Shown one piece after another: positions 42,216 to 51,138 of a stretch of DNA of 64,000 bases. This DNA is from UBA822 sp965249775 (lineage in GTDB: Bacteria > Gemmatimonadota > Gemmatimonadetes > Longimicrobiales > Gaopeijiaceae), in the NCBI GenBank assembly GCA_965249775.1, contig OZ252253.1, forward strand, positions 3,596,001-3,660,000, in the 5' to 3' direction. The position numbers were made by a program, and so were the translations under genes. The notes under the pieces are model-generated. The model saw nothing but the letters and a program-made list of their open reading frames with translations. It was not told the DNA's origin and searched no databases. Position 1 is the stretch's first letter. The number at the start of each line of letters is the position of its first letter.

Positions 42216-43445
42216 TGCCTTCGTAACACTTGGAAAGAGCACCTCGCCTGGTAACCCCTCGCTGTGTTCTCCGGCAATCCATATTCGGTTTGCGCCAGTG
42301 ACCTGCCCCCGGTGGACGCGACATAGCTCTCCCAGCTCTGCATAACCCGCAGGAACTTCTCTCGGGGTCCTTGTGAAGTGAGACCACCGGCTCTCGGCGG
42401 CTAGTCGCTCACCCCTAACACGTCGTCCCCCGGATAGGTCACCCAGGTCCGACAATTCTGTGATCCTAGCGAACCGTGCTGATGTCGGTTTGCCGTTTAC
42501 GGTGAACGTAGTGATAGCTCCGGTAGTGGCTGTACCAGGAAACGGCTTGGCCTTCGGTTCGATAAGGAAAACGCTCTGTCCGCCGAGTCGGTTCAGGAAG
42601 AGTTCCCGAACGAGCTGGCCGTAGTTCACATCGAGCCATTCTGCGGCGGTGATGAGTGCTCCGTAATCTCCGTCCTTTGCCCGGCTCGCCACGGCCAGTA
42701 TGAAATAGACATGGAGTCCCGCGAGACGGCTGGCCTTAAGACCCAGCTTGTCTGACTCCTTCTTGAGCCACGCCTTCCACTTGGATTCTATCAGGTGATG
42801 GCGAATGTAGGGTGGGTTCCCTAGGAAAAGCGTCTTGCCGTCATAACCGTCCAGCAGGGACGTACGGAAGTCTTCTACCCGGATTTCCGACCTCTTGGCC
42901 ATGCCAGCCGCCGCGAGGTTACCACGAGCCATGAGGGCCGCGAGCGGGTCCTTTTCTACTCCTAGGAGTCGAGCCTTCGGGAATCTGCGACCAGTCGCGA
43001 GCAGAAAGCGGGCGGACCCCGTGCCAGGATCAATGACCCGACCCGGTTCTCCCACCGTCGAAGCCCATGAAACCATAGCGTTCACAATGTCTGGGGGCGT
43101 GTAAACAGCGCCGTCTTTCCGTCGATCCTCGGCCTTCCGATGGTCGCAAAAAGCCTCCCCTAACGGATCGTCTCCCGCCCGGATTTGTTCTTTGGTTTCA
43201 TTGACGAGTTGTTGGGGAATACTAGGAAGGTCGCTAAGAAGCGCTGCTTCGGCTCTCGATAGGCCACCTACCTCGCTCGCGCCAAGAGCATGGGCAATCG
43301 CAGCCAAGGTCCGCTCATCTCCGAAAGGGCCTTCTGGCATCCCCCCATTCTGGCCATCCCCGCTGCCGGGAGGTGGCCAGGATACGCCAAGCAGTCGTCG
43401 TACAGATTTCTCGAAAGAAGTCGAGAGCGACGTTTCGCGTGTCAT
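42213..43445 (-). pseudogene. Adenine-specific DNA methyltransferase truncated by IS630
   Basis: 412 codons from ATG 43445. Gamma-type N6-adenine methyltransferase core: DGAVYTPPDIVNAM, SAM motif VIDPGTGSARFLLATG, acidic LLGVEKDP, and catalytic NPPYIRHH, then AEWLDVNYGQLVRELFLN. The frame ends inside the IS (PSVTKALV, stop at 42207), so the C-terminal target-recognition end is lost; the 90 bases beyond the IS do not show a recognisable continuation. The start overlaps the upstream small zinc-protein gene as ATGA. The catalytic core could still be expressed. Confidence 0.75.
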
Positions 43446-43582
43446 GTATCCCCTTTCTGCCCTAGGACAATCCTACTACAGAATGATAGGTCAGCCGCTT
43501 GCCTCCACTCTGGGCAATTGCCGCCCTCATGCGGGCTTGACCCGCAACGGGTGCATTTGCTATCTGGGACGAGGGTGGACAT
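43442..43582 (-). CDS. 46-residue Cys-rich phage protein
   Basis: ATG 43582 preceded by GGGGGAGAG; reads MSTLVPDSKCTRCGSSPHEG then GNCPEWRQAADLSFC. Four Cys (CxxC...C...C) suggest a small zinc finger. Its stop overlaps the methyltransferase ATG, so the two are translationally coupled. No family recognised. Confidence 0.5.
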   Translation of the reverse strand: MSTLVPDSKCTRCGSSPHEGGNCPEWRQAADLSFCSRIVLGQKGDT

Positions 43583-43586
43583 GGAG

Positions 43587-44018
43587 TCAGCTCTCTCCCC
43601 CCCGGTGGTCCGTGACGACCAAAGCGAACTCTTCGACCCCGTCGAGCGAGACCATGAAAGCATTGAAGGCATCTCGTGACCGGAGCACGGCGAGCTTGTG
43701 TGTCATTATACCAGAGTCTTCGTCGATCACTTCGAGCACACCGAACCGCATCCCGAGCCCAATGCAACCGTCCGTGTCCTCTTCAGTATTAAGGACATGG
43801 AACAGGATCCGGCTCCGACCCTCGACACCCGTGACCTCGAACGTCTCGTAGCCTCCCCGATTGTACATGGTGCGCCTACAGACGTAGGTGCCCGTAGGGA
43901 TGCTCGATACATTTCTCCGATTCCCTTGGTCCTCCTCCTCCAAGGCGGCCCACGGCCCAAGCCGACCGAGCGTCCCGTCGGGCGTAGGACCAAACCGGAC
44001 CAGATATTCGGTTCTCAT
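43587..44018 (-). CDS. DUF5675-family phage protein
   Basis: 143 residues from ATG 44018 (GGAAGAGG upstream). Core IPTGTYVCRRTMYNRGGYET, SRILFHVLNTEEDTDGCIGL and a C-terminal AFNAFMVSLDGVEEFALVV match DUF5675, a small beta-rich family found mainly in prophage lysis or tail regions. Function unknown; a cell-wall active role has been suggested from context only. Confidence 0.65.
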   Translation of the reverse strand: MRTEYLVRFGPTPDGTLGRLGPWAALEEEDQGNRRNVSSIPTGTYVCRRTMYNRGGYETFEVTGVEGRSRILFHVLNTEEDTDGCIGLGMRFGVLEVIDEDSGIMTHKLAVLRSRDAFNAFMVSLDGVEEFALVVTDHRGGES

Positions 44019-44040
44019 ACCTCTTCCTTTTCGTGAACCA

Positions 44041-44691
44041 TCAGCGCACCGCCAGATAGACGAGACCGCCACCGATCGCCGCTCCGACGAGCGCAACCTC
44101 GGGCATGTCGAAGATCTTCTGGAAGAAGCTCGGCGCGAGTGCCCGCTGCTGCACCTCGATCGTCTGAAGCGCGAGGTCGAGCCGGGCCTGAATCGCCTGC
44201 CGGACGTCGTCAGCGGCCACCCTCTCGTCGAGGATCTGCATATCGAGAGTACGAACCCTCTGCTGTAGGGCGAAGACTGTAGAGGCGCTCACGGCGTCCT
44301 TCTCTCTGCCGGCCTCGCGCTCGTCCTCCAGCTCCTGGATCGCTAGATCGAGCGCGGCCAGGACGACCGGAAGATTCGCTGCCGTGTTCCTGGTAGCCGC
44401 CAGTGCATCGTTGGTGTTCGAAACCGCGGCCACGACCGAGTCGTGGGCTGCAGCAATCGAGATCGAGTCCTGGCGCTCCTCCTCATCACGCTCGGCCATG
44501 AGGCTGTCGCCACGCTCTCGGACAGAGTCCTGGGCGTCACGGTAGACGACCACCGTATCCTCCAGTTCGGCGATCTGCTCGCGGAGCACGCTCACCCTGC
44601 CGAGCGCTCCCGCGAGCTGAACCGCGGTGACGATCAGAATCACGACCAACGTGATGCCCAACCCGAGCTGGATCCACGACCCCCGGGTCAT
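44041..44691 (-). CDS. Coiled-coil membrane protein, possible phage spanin/lysis component
   Basis: About 216 residues from ATG 44691, which overlaps the previous stop as ATGA (ATG 44700 is an alternative). N-terminal membrane helix (WIQLGLGITLVVILIVTAVQ), a 150-residue coiled coil (REQIAELEDTVVVYRDAQDS, LDLAIQELEDEREAGREKD) and a C-terminal hydrophobic segment (EVALVGAAIGGGLVYLAV). The position among small membrane proteins upstream of DUF5675 suggests a spanin-like or lysis role; unproven. Confidence 0.45.
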   Translation of the reverse strand: MTRGSWIQLGLGITLVVILIVTAVQLAGALGRVSVLREQIAELEDTVVVYRDAQDSVRERGDSLMAERDEEERQDSISIAAAHDSVVAAVSNTNDALAATRNTAANLPVVLAALDLAIQELEDEREAGREKDAVSASTVFALQQRVRTLDMQILDERVAADDVRQAIQARLDLALQTIEVQQRALAPSFFQKIFDMPEVALVGAAIGGGLVYLAVR

Positions 44692-44999
44692 GGCGGGCAT
44701 TCCTCGTCCAGTAACGACGGCACGATGGTCCCTGCAGTGGCGTTGAGGCTCACGATGCAGAGGATCCGGTCACGGGCGTTGGCCCCTGCGACGAGGCTCA
44801 CGTCGATGGCGTTGAGCCGTCGGACGTTGTCGTCCACCGTGATCTTCATCGCTGGCACGAGCGCGATGCTGTCAGCTGTCTCACCGAACCCAAGGACGGC
44901 CCCAGCGCCGGCACCGAAGCTCATGGCGAACCCTGCGAGCATCCAGACGAGCGCCTTCCCCTGCGGCACTGCAGCAACGAGCGTCTCAAGGAGCTTCAC
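44688..44999 (-). CDS. Small phage membrane protein
   Basis: 103 residues from GTG 44999, overlapping the previous stop as GTGA. One N-terminal hydrophobic segment (ALVWMLAGFAMSFGAGAGAV) then a soluble beta-rich part with two Cys (ILCIVSLNA, DEECPP). No family recognised; belongs to the coupled lysis-like run. Confidence 0.4.
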   Translation of the reverse strand: MKLLETLVAAVPQGKALVWMLAGFAMSFGAGAGAVLGFGETADSIALVPAMKITVDDNVRRLNAIDVSLVAGANARDRILCIVSLNATAGTIVPSLLDEECPP

Positions 45000-45298
45000 T
45001 TGTTGCCCCCCCGCCCGAGCACAGAGCTGATTAGATCCTGAACCTGGCCGAGCGTGGCGATACCTCCACCGACAGCCATGACCACAAACCCGATCAGGGC
45101 TCCGACGTTGTTCTGCTGGACGAGAACGGCGTAGGTCCCGATGAAGAGCCCCACGACACCGGCAGCGAATCCGATCCGCACCCTGAGCCTCTGGATAGCG
45201 AGCTTCGCCTCGCGCTCGGCGATCTTGAGCCGCACCTCGTCGTCACTGAGTTCGACGTTCTTGCGCCGGTCGGTCGGCGGCTGTTCGTAAGCAGGCAT
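44996..45298 (-). CDS. Holin-like small membrane protein
   Basis: 100 residues from ATG 45298 (GGAGGA upstream). A charged N-terminal helix (LSDDEVRLKIAEREAKLAIQ) is followed by two membrane helices (IGFAAGVVGLFIGTYAVLV and VGALIGFVVMAVGGGIATL) and a short basic tail GRGGNK. Size, topology and phage context fit a holin. Confidence 0.5.
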   Translation of the reverse strand: MPAYEQPPTDRRKNVELSDDEVRLKIAEREAKLAIQRLRVRIGFAAGVVGLFIGTYAVLVQQNNVGALIGFVVMAVGGGIATLGQVQDLISSVLGRGGNK

Positions 45299-45333
45299 GT
45301 TGTCCTCCGTGTTCAGTGCCGGGGGGGGCTCGT

Positions 45334-45763
45334 TTATCTTCCTCTCAGAGCACTGGTCACTTCTGACCTTGCCCTGCTCGATGCTCTCTCCAATACCTGC
45401 TTCTGGATCTCGCGACCGACCAGAAGCGGGTCCACACCCTCGAACCTCGGATCGACCTCGACGATTCTACGGGCGACATCTATTGCAGTCTGGTACTCTG
45501 CGCTCTGTATGGCCTGCTCCAGGCCCTGGCGTGTGGCTCTCCCATACATCTGCTGGAGCGCGGCGTACTGGGGTGTGCCTTTCCTCACGCCCCTCGGTGT
45601 GAACACGGAAATCGAGGCCCCGGTGTCGGCTATCGCGGACCTGACCGGGTCGCCCTCGGTGAGGTCTCGGCGTGCGCTGAACGGATCCGCGACCGCCCTG
45701 ATCACGCCACCCTCGGACTTCACGATCTCGCCGAGCGCATCGAACTCGGGCTGGGGTAGGGGA
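45334..45763 (-). pseudogene. C-terminal fragment of a large phage protein
   Basis: About 140 codons without a start: FDALGEIVKSEGGVIRAVAD, FTPRGVRKGTPQYAALQQMY, DVARRIVEVDPRFEGVDPLL, ending VTSALRGR. The helical, Gln/Ala-rich composition resembles the end of tail tape-measure or polyvalent structural proteins. At about 45763 the sequence changes abruptly into an ABC permease gene, so its 5' part has been lost at the junction. Confidence 0.5.
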
Positions 45764-46169
45764 GCGGGCGCAGCAACACGCCTTCGAAGACGCTGAAGAT
45801 GAGCGTCGACGTGCCGACACTCGCCACCAAGGTCAGGATCGCGACCATGGCGAAGCCCGGGCGTTTCCGGAGCGACCGCAGCGCGATCATCAGTCCGGCC
45901 GAGAGCTTCCCCTTCGCCCATCCTCCCACCTGGGCCGTCACGTCCTCTTGCCTTCGAACCCCTCGGGCCCGCAGGCGCCAGGCCTGTCGTCTGAGCCCGA
46001 AGAAGGGGGTCATCGCGACCTCCCGGGCGAGCCAGAGGGCCGCGCCGATGCGGCCTCTTAGACGGCGGTCCGCATATCGCTCTTCGAGCTCGGTGACCAC
46101 GTCGTCCGCGAATTCGTGGGGAAGTAGCGCTCGAACGAGCGTCCCCAGGCCAAGCGGGAGCGGGTTCAC
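45763..46169 (-). pseudogene. ADOP/MacB-type ABC permease, truncated at the phage junction
   Basis: From GTG 46169 (overlaps the PadR stop as GTGA): an ADOP prefix domain (LLPHEFADDVVTELEERYAD, LWLAREVAMTPFFGLRR), then MIALRSLRKRPGFAMVAILT and FSVFEGVLLRPLPYP, the conserved start of the MacB periplasmic domain. The family has about 800 residues; here only about 137 remain before the reading enters phage sequence. Confidence 0.8.
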
Positions 46170-46495
46170 GGCCGGCCTTCCGCCGGCACGCCCTCCCACA
46201 TCCGGTCCATCACGCGGCGGTTCCACTCGAGCGTCTCCCGGCCCTCGTCGGTGACTTGGTAGATGCGTCTGGCCTTGCCGCCGCGGCTGGCTTGCGGAGC
46301 CGACTTCTCCGAGCTGGCAAGGCCGCGCTCCTCGAGGCGGCCGAGCGTCATGTGGATGCTGCCGAGGGATACGTGGCGACCGGCGGCGTTCTCGATGTCT
46401 GCCTGCAGATTCGCGCCGTAGGCTTCGTCCCCGAATCGCAGCACGGCGAGGAGGAGGAGCTGCTCGAGGTCGGTCAGGTGGGCGTAATCCGGCAT
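46166..46495 (-). CDS. PadR-family transcriptional regulator
   Basis: 109 residues. Winged helix: LTDLEQLLLLAVLRFGDEAY, VSLGSIHMTLGRLEERGLAS, GGKARRIYQVTDEGRETL. PadR proteins in these phyla usually precede and repress the adjacent ADOP permease, as here (GTGA overlap). A palindrome 35-59 bases upstream of the start is a likely operator. The permease is now broken. Confidence 0.88.
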   Translation of the reverse strand: MPDYAHLTDLEQLLLLAVLRFGDEAYGANLQADIENAAGRHVSLGSIHMTLGRLEERGLASSEKSAPQASRGGKARRIYQVTDEGRETLEWNRRVMDRMWEGVPAEGRP

Positions 46496-46529
46496 GGCTG
46501 GCTCGCTGGTTTTATAGGGCCTTCGTCAG

Positions 46530-46554
46530 ATATTTATCAAGTTTAGATAAATAT
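46530..46554. promoter_or_regulatory. Candidate PadR operator
   Basis: ATATTTATC - 7 bases - GATAAATAT, a perfect 9-bp inverted repeat and conspicuously AT-rich in this GC-rich DNA, just upstream of padR. It fits the ATA/TAT-type palindromes bound by PadR proteins and probably overlaps the promoter. Confidence 0.6.
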
Positions 46555-46650
46555 AGCTGGGCGCTCTGCAAAGCAAGCGGGGCAGATCGACAGCGGGGGC
46601 GATCGACAGTCGGGCGCGACCCTAAAGCCTATAGCTCCTCGAGGTCGGCC

Positions 46651-47500
46651 TCACGTAAGGTCGGGGTGGTGGCGCTGAGAATCCAACGCCGAAGACACAG
46701 TCTGAGAAAAGCCGACGGGATCGTAAACGTACGCCCCATGCCCTTCGCTCTGGAAGATGTGGGTGTCTGCGTCAGGGTATAGGGCCGACAGCGCGGTCCT
46801 CATCTTACTGCCGACCATGGCGTCCTTTCGAGAGAGCATGATGGTCACCGGTCCGCTCCAGGCGTCGTTGGCCCTCGGCGTCCAGTCGTACGACTCGACG
46901 AAGTCGGACATCAGCAGATATCGACTGACCAGCCCCTGGCGGTCGATGCGCTTGATTTCTTCGGAGTAGAACGGCAGCCAGAACTCCTTGGCGGGTACGC
47001 TTGAGCATGGCGCTCACGAGTCGCGCGAACAGCCAACGGATCAGCCCCGTCGGTAGGACGGACGCGATGCGGGCCCAGAACCGCCCTTTCCCGGGCGGGA
47101 TTCCTGCCGGAGAAACGGTTTGGGATAGGATGAGGCGGGCCACCCGTTCCGGATGGCTCTTGGCGAAGGCTTGCACGAGCATTCCTCCGAACGACGACCC
47201 CAGGAAGGAGGCGCGCTCGACGCCCTCTCGGTTCAGGATGTCGAGGATGCCGTCCGTCACCTCCCGGATCGAGGCCGTGTCGGGGATGTCGACCGCGAGA
47301 ACTCGATGCCGGCTTTCCAACTCCGTCATCAGAACGAAATACGAACCCGCGCTCCCCAGCGCTCCGGGCAGCACGACGAGGGTGTGCTCGCCTTCTCCTG
47401 ACGCACGGTACCGCCAAGTGGTGCCTGCGCGTTCGAACGTCTGCACGGGATAAGTCCGTCTGACCTGATCCCAGCGGTCCTGGAGTTGTTGCGAGGTCAT
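46651..47500 (-). pseudogene. Alpha/beta hydrolase with a frameshift
   Basis: From ATG 47500 the N-terminal two thirds is a normal hydrolase: VVLPGALGSAGSYFVL, nucleophile elbow FLGSSFGGMLVQAFAKSHPE. At LVSAMLKR (about 47000) the frame breaks; the overlapping frame continues VPAKEFWLPFYSEEIKRIDR, SGPVTIMLSRKDAMV and the catalytic His in SEGHGAYVYDPVGFSQ, ending at 46651. One base must be missing or added around 46998-47006. All three catalytic residues exist once the frame is restored. Confidence 0.7.
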
Positions 47501-47631
47501 GGGACTGTTCGACTCAGGGTGCAGTTTTAGGCAAGCCTAAAAGTACGGTTGCCCGCTTCGCTCCTCAAGGGGGCACTCCAAGGAGCTTTTGGTTTAGCTG
47601 TCCTTACAACTCGGAGGAGCCTTCGACACCA

Positions 47632-49056
47632 ATGGACGGAACAAGCGAGCGACACCCGTTGATGGCGACGGCGGGCCTTGCCCTCCTGGTGGCGGCCTGT
47701 GCACCGGCCTCACTGACGTCAATCGGGGAGCAGCCGCCCAACATCGTCATCATCACGGCTGACGATCTCGGCTACGGTGACCTCGCTTCGTACGGGCACC
47801 CGAGCATCCGGACACCTCATCTCGACCGGATGGCCGAAGAAGGGCAGCGGTGGACGAGCTTCTATGCCCAGGCCCCGGTCTGCTCACCGAGCCGAGCCGC
47901 CTTGCTGACCGGTCGCGTCCACCTCAGAAGCGGCATGTTCGGGCGCCGCCAGGCCGTGTTCTTTCCAGACTCGCGCGCCGGTCTCCCGGACGAGGAGGTC
48001 ACCCTTGCGGAGGCGCTTGGGGACCTGGGCTACGCGACCGGTATCGTCGGCAAGTGGCACCTCGGACACCTACCCGAATACTTGCCGACGCGGCACGGGT
48101 TCGACTCCTGGTACGGCATTCCGTACTCCAACGACATGGACTGGAACCTGCCGGAGGGCCTCGGGAACCGATCGGCCTACTTCGAGCCAGAGATCGACTA
48201 CTGGCATGTGCCGCTGATGCGGAACGAGATGGAGCTTGAGCGCCCGGCCGATCAGACCACTGTGACTCGTCGCTATACGGAAGAAGCGGTGGCCTTCATC
48301 GAAGAGCACCGTGACGGCCCGTTCCTTCTCTATATGCCGCACTCGATGCCGCATGTGCCGCTGTTCGCGTCAGAAGAGTTCCGTGGCCGCAGCACAGCTG
48401 GCATCTACGGAGATGTCATCGAGGAGATCGACTGGAGCGTCGGGCAGGTAATGGCGGCACTCGAAAGGGCCGGGCTGTCGGAGCGCACGCTCGTCGTCTT
48501 CACTAGCGACAACGGCCCCTGGCTCGCCTACCGGACCCATGCGGGCACGTCCGGTTTGTTTCGGGACGGCAAGGGGACGACGTTCGAGGGCGGCATGCGC
48601 GTGCCCGGGATCTTCTGGTGGCCGGGCACGATCGAGCCGGGTGTCACGCAAGAGATCGGCTCGGCGATGGATCTCTTCACCACCGCCATCGCGCTGGGGG
48701 GCGGGCGGGTGCCGCGGGACCGACCGATCGACGGGGTCGATCTGAGCCCGGTGCTCTTCGGTGAGGGGCCGAGCCCGCGCCAGGTCATGTCGTACTACCG
48801 GATGGGCGAGTTATACGCGTTTCGACAGGGCCGGTACAAGGTGCACTTCGTCACGGAAGGACGTTATGGGCTCCCGCCCCTGCGCACCGACCACGATCCG
48901 CCGATCATGTTCGATTTGGACGAGGACCCGGCAGAACGGTTCGACGTGGCCGCTGAACGCCCGGAGGCGCTGGCCGCGATCCTCGCGGCGGCCGAGCGGT
49001 ATCAGTCGAACATGACCGTCGCCGAGCCGCTCTTCGATTTGCGGGGCGGATCGTAG
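47632..49056 (+). CDS. Arylsulfatase-family lipoprotein/exported enzyme
   Basis: 474 residues. N-terminal hydrophobic segment with a lipobox-like LLVAAC (Cys 23). Type I sulfatase signature CSPSRAALLTGR with Cys 84 as the formylglycine precursor; metal-binding DDLGYGD (44-50), TGIVGKWHLGH and VVFTSDNGPW are present. It hydrolyses sulfate esters in the periplasm or at the surface. The anaerobic maturase or FGE needed for Cys activation is not in the window. Convergent with the following gene. Confidence 0.85.
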   Translation: MDGTSERHPLMATAGLALLVAACAPASLTSIGEQPPNIVIITADDLGYGDLASYGHPSIRTPHLDRMAEEGQRWTSFYAQAPVCSPSRAALLTGRVHLRSGMFGRRQAVFFPDSRAGLPDEEVTLAEALGDLGYATGIVGKWHLGHLPEYLPTRHGFDSWYGIPYSNDMDWNLPEGLGNRSAYFEPEIDYWHVPLMRNEMELERPADQTTVTRRYTEEAVAFIEEHRDGPFLLYMPHSMPHVPLFASEEFRGRSTAGIYGDVIEEIDWSVGQVMAALERAGLSERTLVVFTSDNGPWLAYRTHAGTSGLFRDGKGTTFEGGMRVPGIFWWPGTIEPGVTQEIGSAMDLFTTAIALGGGRVPRDRPIDGVDLSPVLFGEGPSPRQVMSYYRMGELYAFRQGRYKVHFVTEGRYGLPPLRTDHDPPIMFDLDEDPAERFDVAAERPEALAAILAAAERYQSNMTVAEPLFDLRGGS

Positions 49057-49087
49057 GATCGACCTGGGGGGCTTTTCTCGTGCCTCC

Positions 49088-50899
49088 CTAGCAGCAGCCG
49101 CCGCCGCAAGTCGGTATCGGACCCGGTAGGATCTCACTCGTGCCTGACGTACCGGCCGGCGCACCGGCGCCCGTAGCCAACGCTCCCGACGCCACAGTCG
49201 TGGCTGTCGCGCCGTCCCGTGCCGGCGCCTCGCGTTGCGCTTGACCCGTCCTCGTCCCCGAACCTCGATAGTCCGTGAAGATCTGGTACCGATGCTCACC
49301 GATCTCGGTATCCAGCCGGATCGTTCCCGGGCCCTCGACCTCGAAGCGGTTGAACGGCTGGCCGTCGATCAGGATGAAAACCTCGCCGGTGTTGGGCACG
49401 TTCGTCACGCGCCAGGCCGTGTCCTGGCCGCGTACATCCGGGGTGATCGCGTAGGTAGATACGTGCAGAACTCCGCCCTCCGGGTCGTTCCACGCCCGCC
49501 GCACGCCCAATGACGGGAAGTCGATGCCCTCCACGGTGGGGGCGTCGTACTTGTCCAGATACGGTGCCTGGAATGCGTCCGACCACACGGTGCCCTCGCC
49601 GATTTCCGCGAGCATGGACATCGCACTCGCTTGGCCGCGCGGGTATGCCTCGTTGCTAGACCAGAACCCGAACATCTCGTTGTGCTCTCCGAAGAAGCGG
49701 GGGTCACTGCGGGCCTCCGCCGCGGCGCTCAGGCGGGCCACGGTGGTTTCGTCCCCGAGGTCCCGCGCCAGGAGTAGCGCGTTGAGGTTCGGCCTGGCCG
49801 GAACGCGTGGGTTGTTCCAGCCGGCCGCGTTTGCCGAAGCCTCATAGAGGTACGAGGCCAACTCCCGATCCTGTGGGAGGACCAGAAGTGCGACGTTGAG
49901 GCCGGAGCCGGGGCCGCCGTTGGCTTTGTAGTCGATGAGCGGGTCGTACCAGGTGGTCATCCACTCGAGCTCGCCACTGCTCGAGACACCCATGTAGTTG
50001 TCCCGCATGTACTCGAGCCATCCGTGCACGGGGTCGTACCGGTTCGTGCCGTGGATCTGGTCGTATAGGTATTGGCCGAGTGTGGCCGCGCTGTTGCAGA
50101 ACGGCCAGATCTTGGTGTTCTCGCACTGCGGCCCCTCGGGATGGTCCCTCCACTGGCGCTCGAGGTGCTCCGCCAACCGGTGGTGATCCCACTCGAACTC
50201 CTGATCGCGGTAGCCCGTGACCGCGAACGGCTGCTCCCATTTGTCGTCGCCTGATACGTACCGGTAGATGGAGAGCGTCAGGTTGAGCCAACCGCGGTAG
50301 AACAGGTAGCCGTCCGCTCCGATCGGATCCTCCTGGAGGCCCCACGGCTCGACGCCGTTCGCGGTCCACCCGATGCGGTCGTAGTTGCCGCGGTGCTCCT
50401 CGGGGATCTGGAGCATGAACTGGGGCGGGTACTCGGCCCGGGCCGGATCGGGCCCGATCTGCGTCAGCCAGTCGATCGCGCCCCAATACGTTACGTAGCG
50501 GCTGGCGAGCTCGTCGGCGATACGAGTGTAGACCTCCCGCCAGGCTGGAGTCTGGTCCGCCATGACAATCAGCCCGTACGCGGAGTACGCGAGATCGAAG
50601 CGCGGAAAGCCCAGGACGCCAGGGAATGTGTACAGATCCCACCACATATGGGGTTGGCCCCACCGGGTCCAATTGTCCGGTGTGGTCGACTTCTCCCAGA
50701 GGAAGCGTAACCAGCCGACGGCCCGATCGTTGAGCTCCGGGTAGGACGATGGCATTTGAGCCGACGGGCCTTGAGTCGACGGCATCCCGCGCGGTGCAGC
50801 GAATAGTTCCGTCGGGTAGGCCCCCATGGCCGCTCCGCCGGCCGCGAGGCCAGCTCCCTTGATGAAGTCTCTTCGGCTTGAACGACGGTCGGGGCTCAT
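49088..50899 (-). CDS. Tat-exported linalool dehydratase/isomerase-like protein
   Basis: 603 residues. Twin-arginine signal SSRRDFIKGAGLAAGGAAMG (7-26). The main domain is an (alpha/alpha) barrel resembling linalool dehydratase-isomerase: GWTANGVEPWGLQEDPIGAD, and Cys 259 and Cys 268 in CENTKIWPFC with the 9-residue spacing of the catalytic pair in that enzyme; ASAMSMLAEIG and HEYQIF-like C-terminal strands follow. The last 60 residues are Ala/Gly/Thr-rich and end TCGGGCC, possibly a metal or surface-attachment motif. The real substrate is not known. Confidence 0.6.
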   Translation of the reverse strand: MSPDRRSSRRDFIKGAGLAAGGAAMGAYPTELFAAPRGMPSTQGPSAQMPSSYPELNDRAVGWLRFLWEKSTTPDNWTRWGQPHMWWDLYTFPGVLGFPRFDLAYSAYGLIVMADQTPAWREVYTRIADELASRYVTYWGAIDWLTQIGPDPARAEYPPQFMLQIPEEHRGNYDRIGWTANGVEPWGLQEDPIGADGYLFYRGWLNLTLSIYRYVSGDDKWEQPFAVTGYRDQEFEWDHHRLAEHLERQWRDHPEGPQCENTKIWPFCNSAATLGQYLYDQIHGTNRYDPVHGWLEYMRDNYMGVSSSGELEWMTTWYDPLIDYKANGGPGSGLNVALLVLPQDRELASYLYEASANAAGWNNPRVPARPNLNALLLARDLGDETTVARLSAAAEARSDPRFFGEHNEMFGFWSSNEAYPRGQASAMSMLAEIGEGTVWSDAFQAPYLDKYDAPTVEGIDFPSLGVRRAWNDPEGGVLHVSTYAITPDVRGQDTAWRVTNVPNTGEVFILIDGQPFNRFEVEGPGTIRLDTEIGEHRYQIFTDYRGSGTRTGQAQREAPARDGATATTVASGALATGAGAPAGTSGTSEILPGPIPTCGGGCC

Positions 50900-51138
50900 T
50901 CGCTTCCTCTGTTGTGGGCGCGAGACGATGTGCGGGGGAATCTATCGGTGCAGTCGATGATTGAGCCAGAGCACGGAGAGAGCCCGGTTAGGAACTCGGC
51001 CACCCCCACCCCCCCGTCATCCTGCAAGAGGAGCTGCCACTCCGGATTCTTGCTTGCAGCGAGACCCGTCGCTACGCTCACCAACAGCGCACGAACAGCA
51101 CTTCGACTGAGCCGTCGACACATCATCGGGATGGAATC

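Noticed and set aside
28147..45763. One intact prophage from tRNA-Ser(CGA) to the ADOP junction
   Set aside because: The middle holds host-type surface and Pal genes, gene fragments and an IS; capsid, terminase and portal genes are missing and no attR copy of the tRNA end was found. At least two separate phage-derived segments are more likely.
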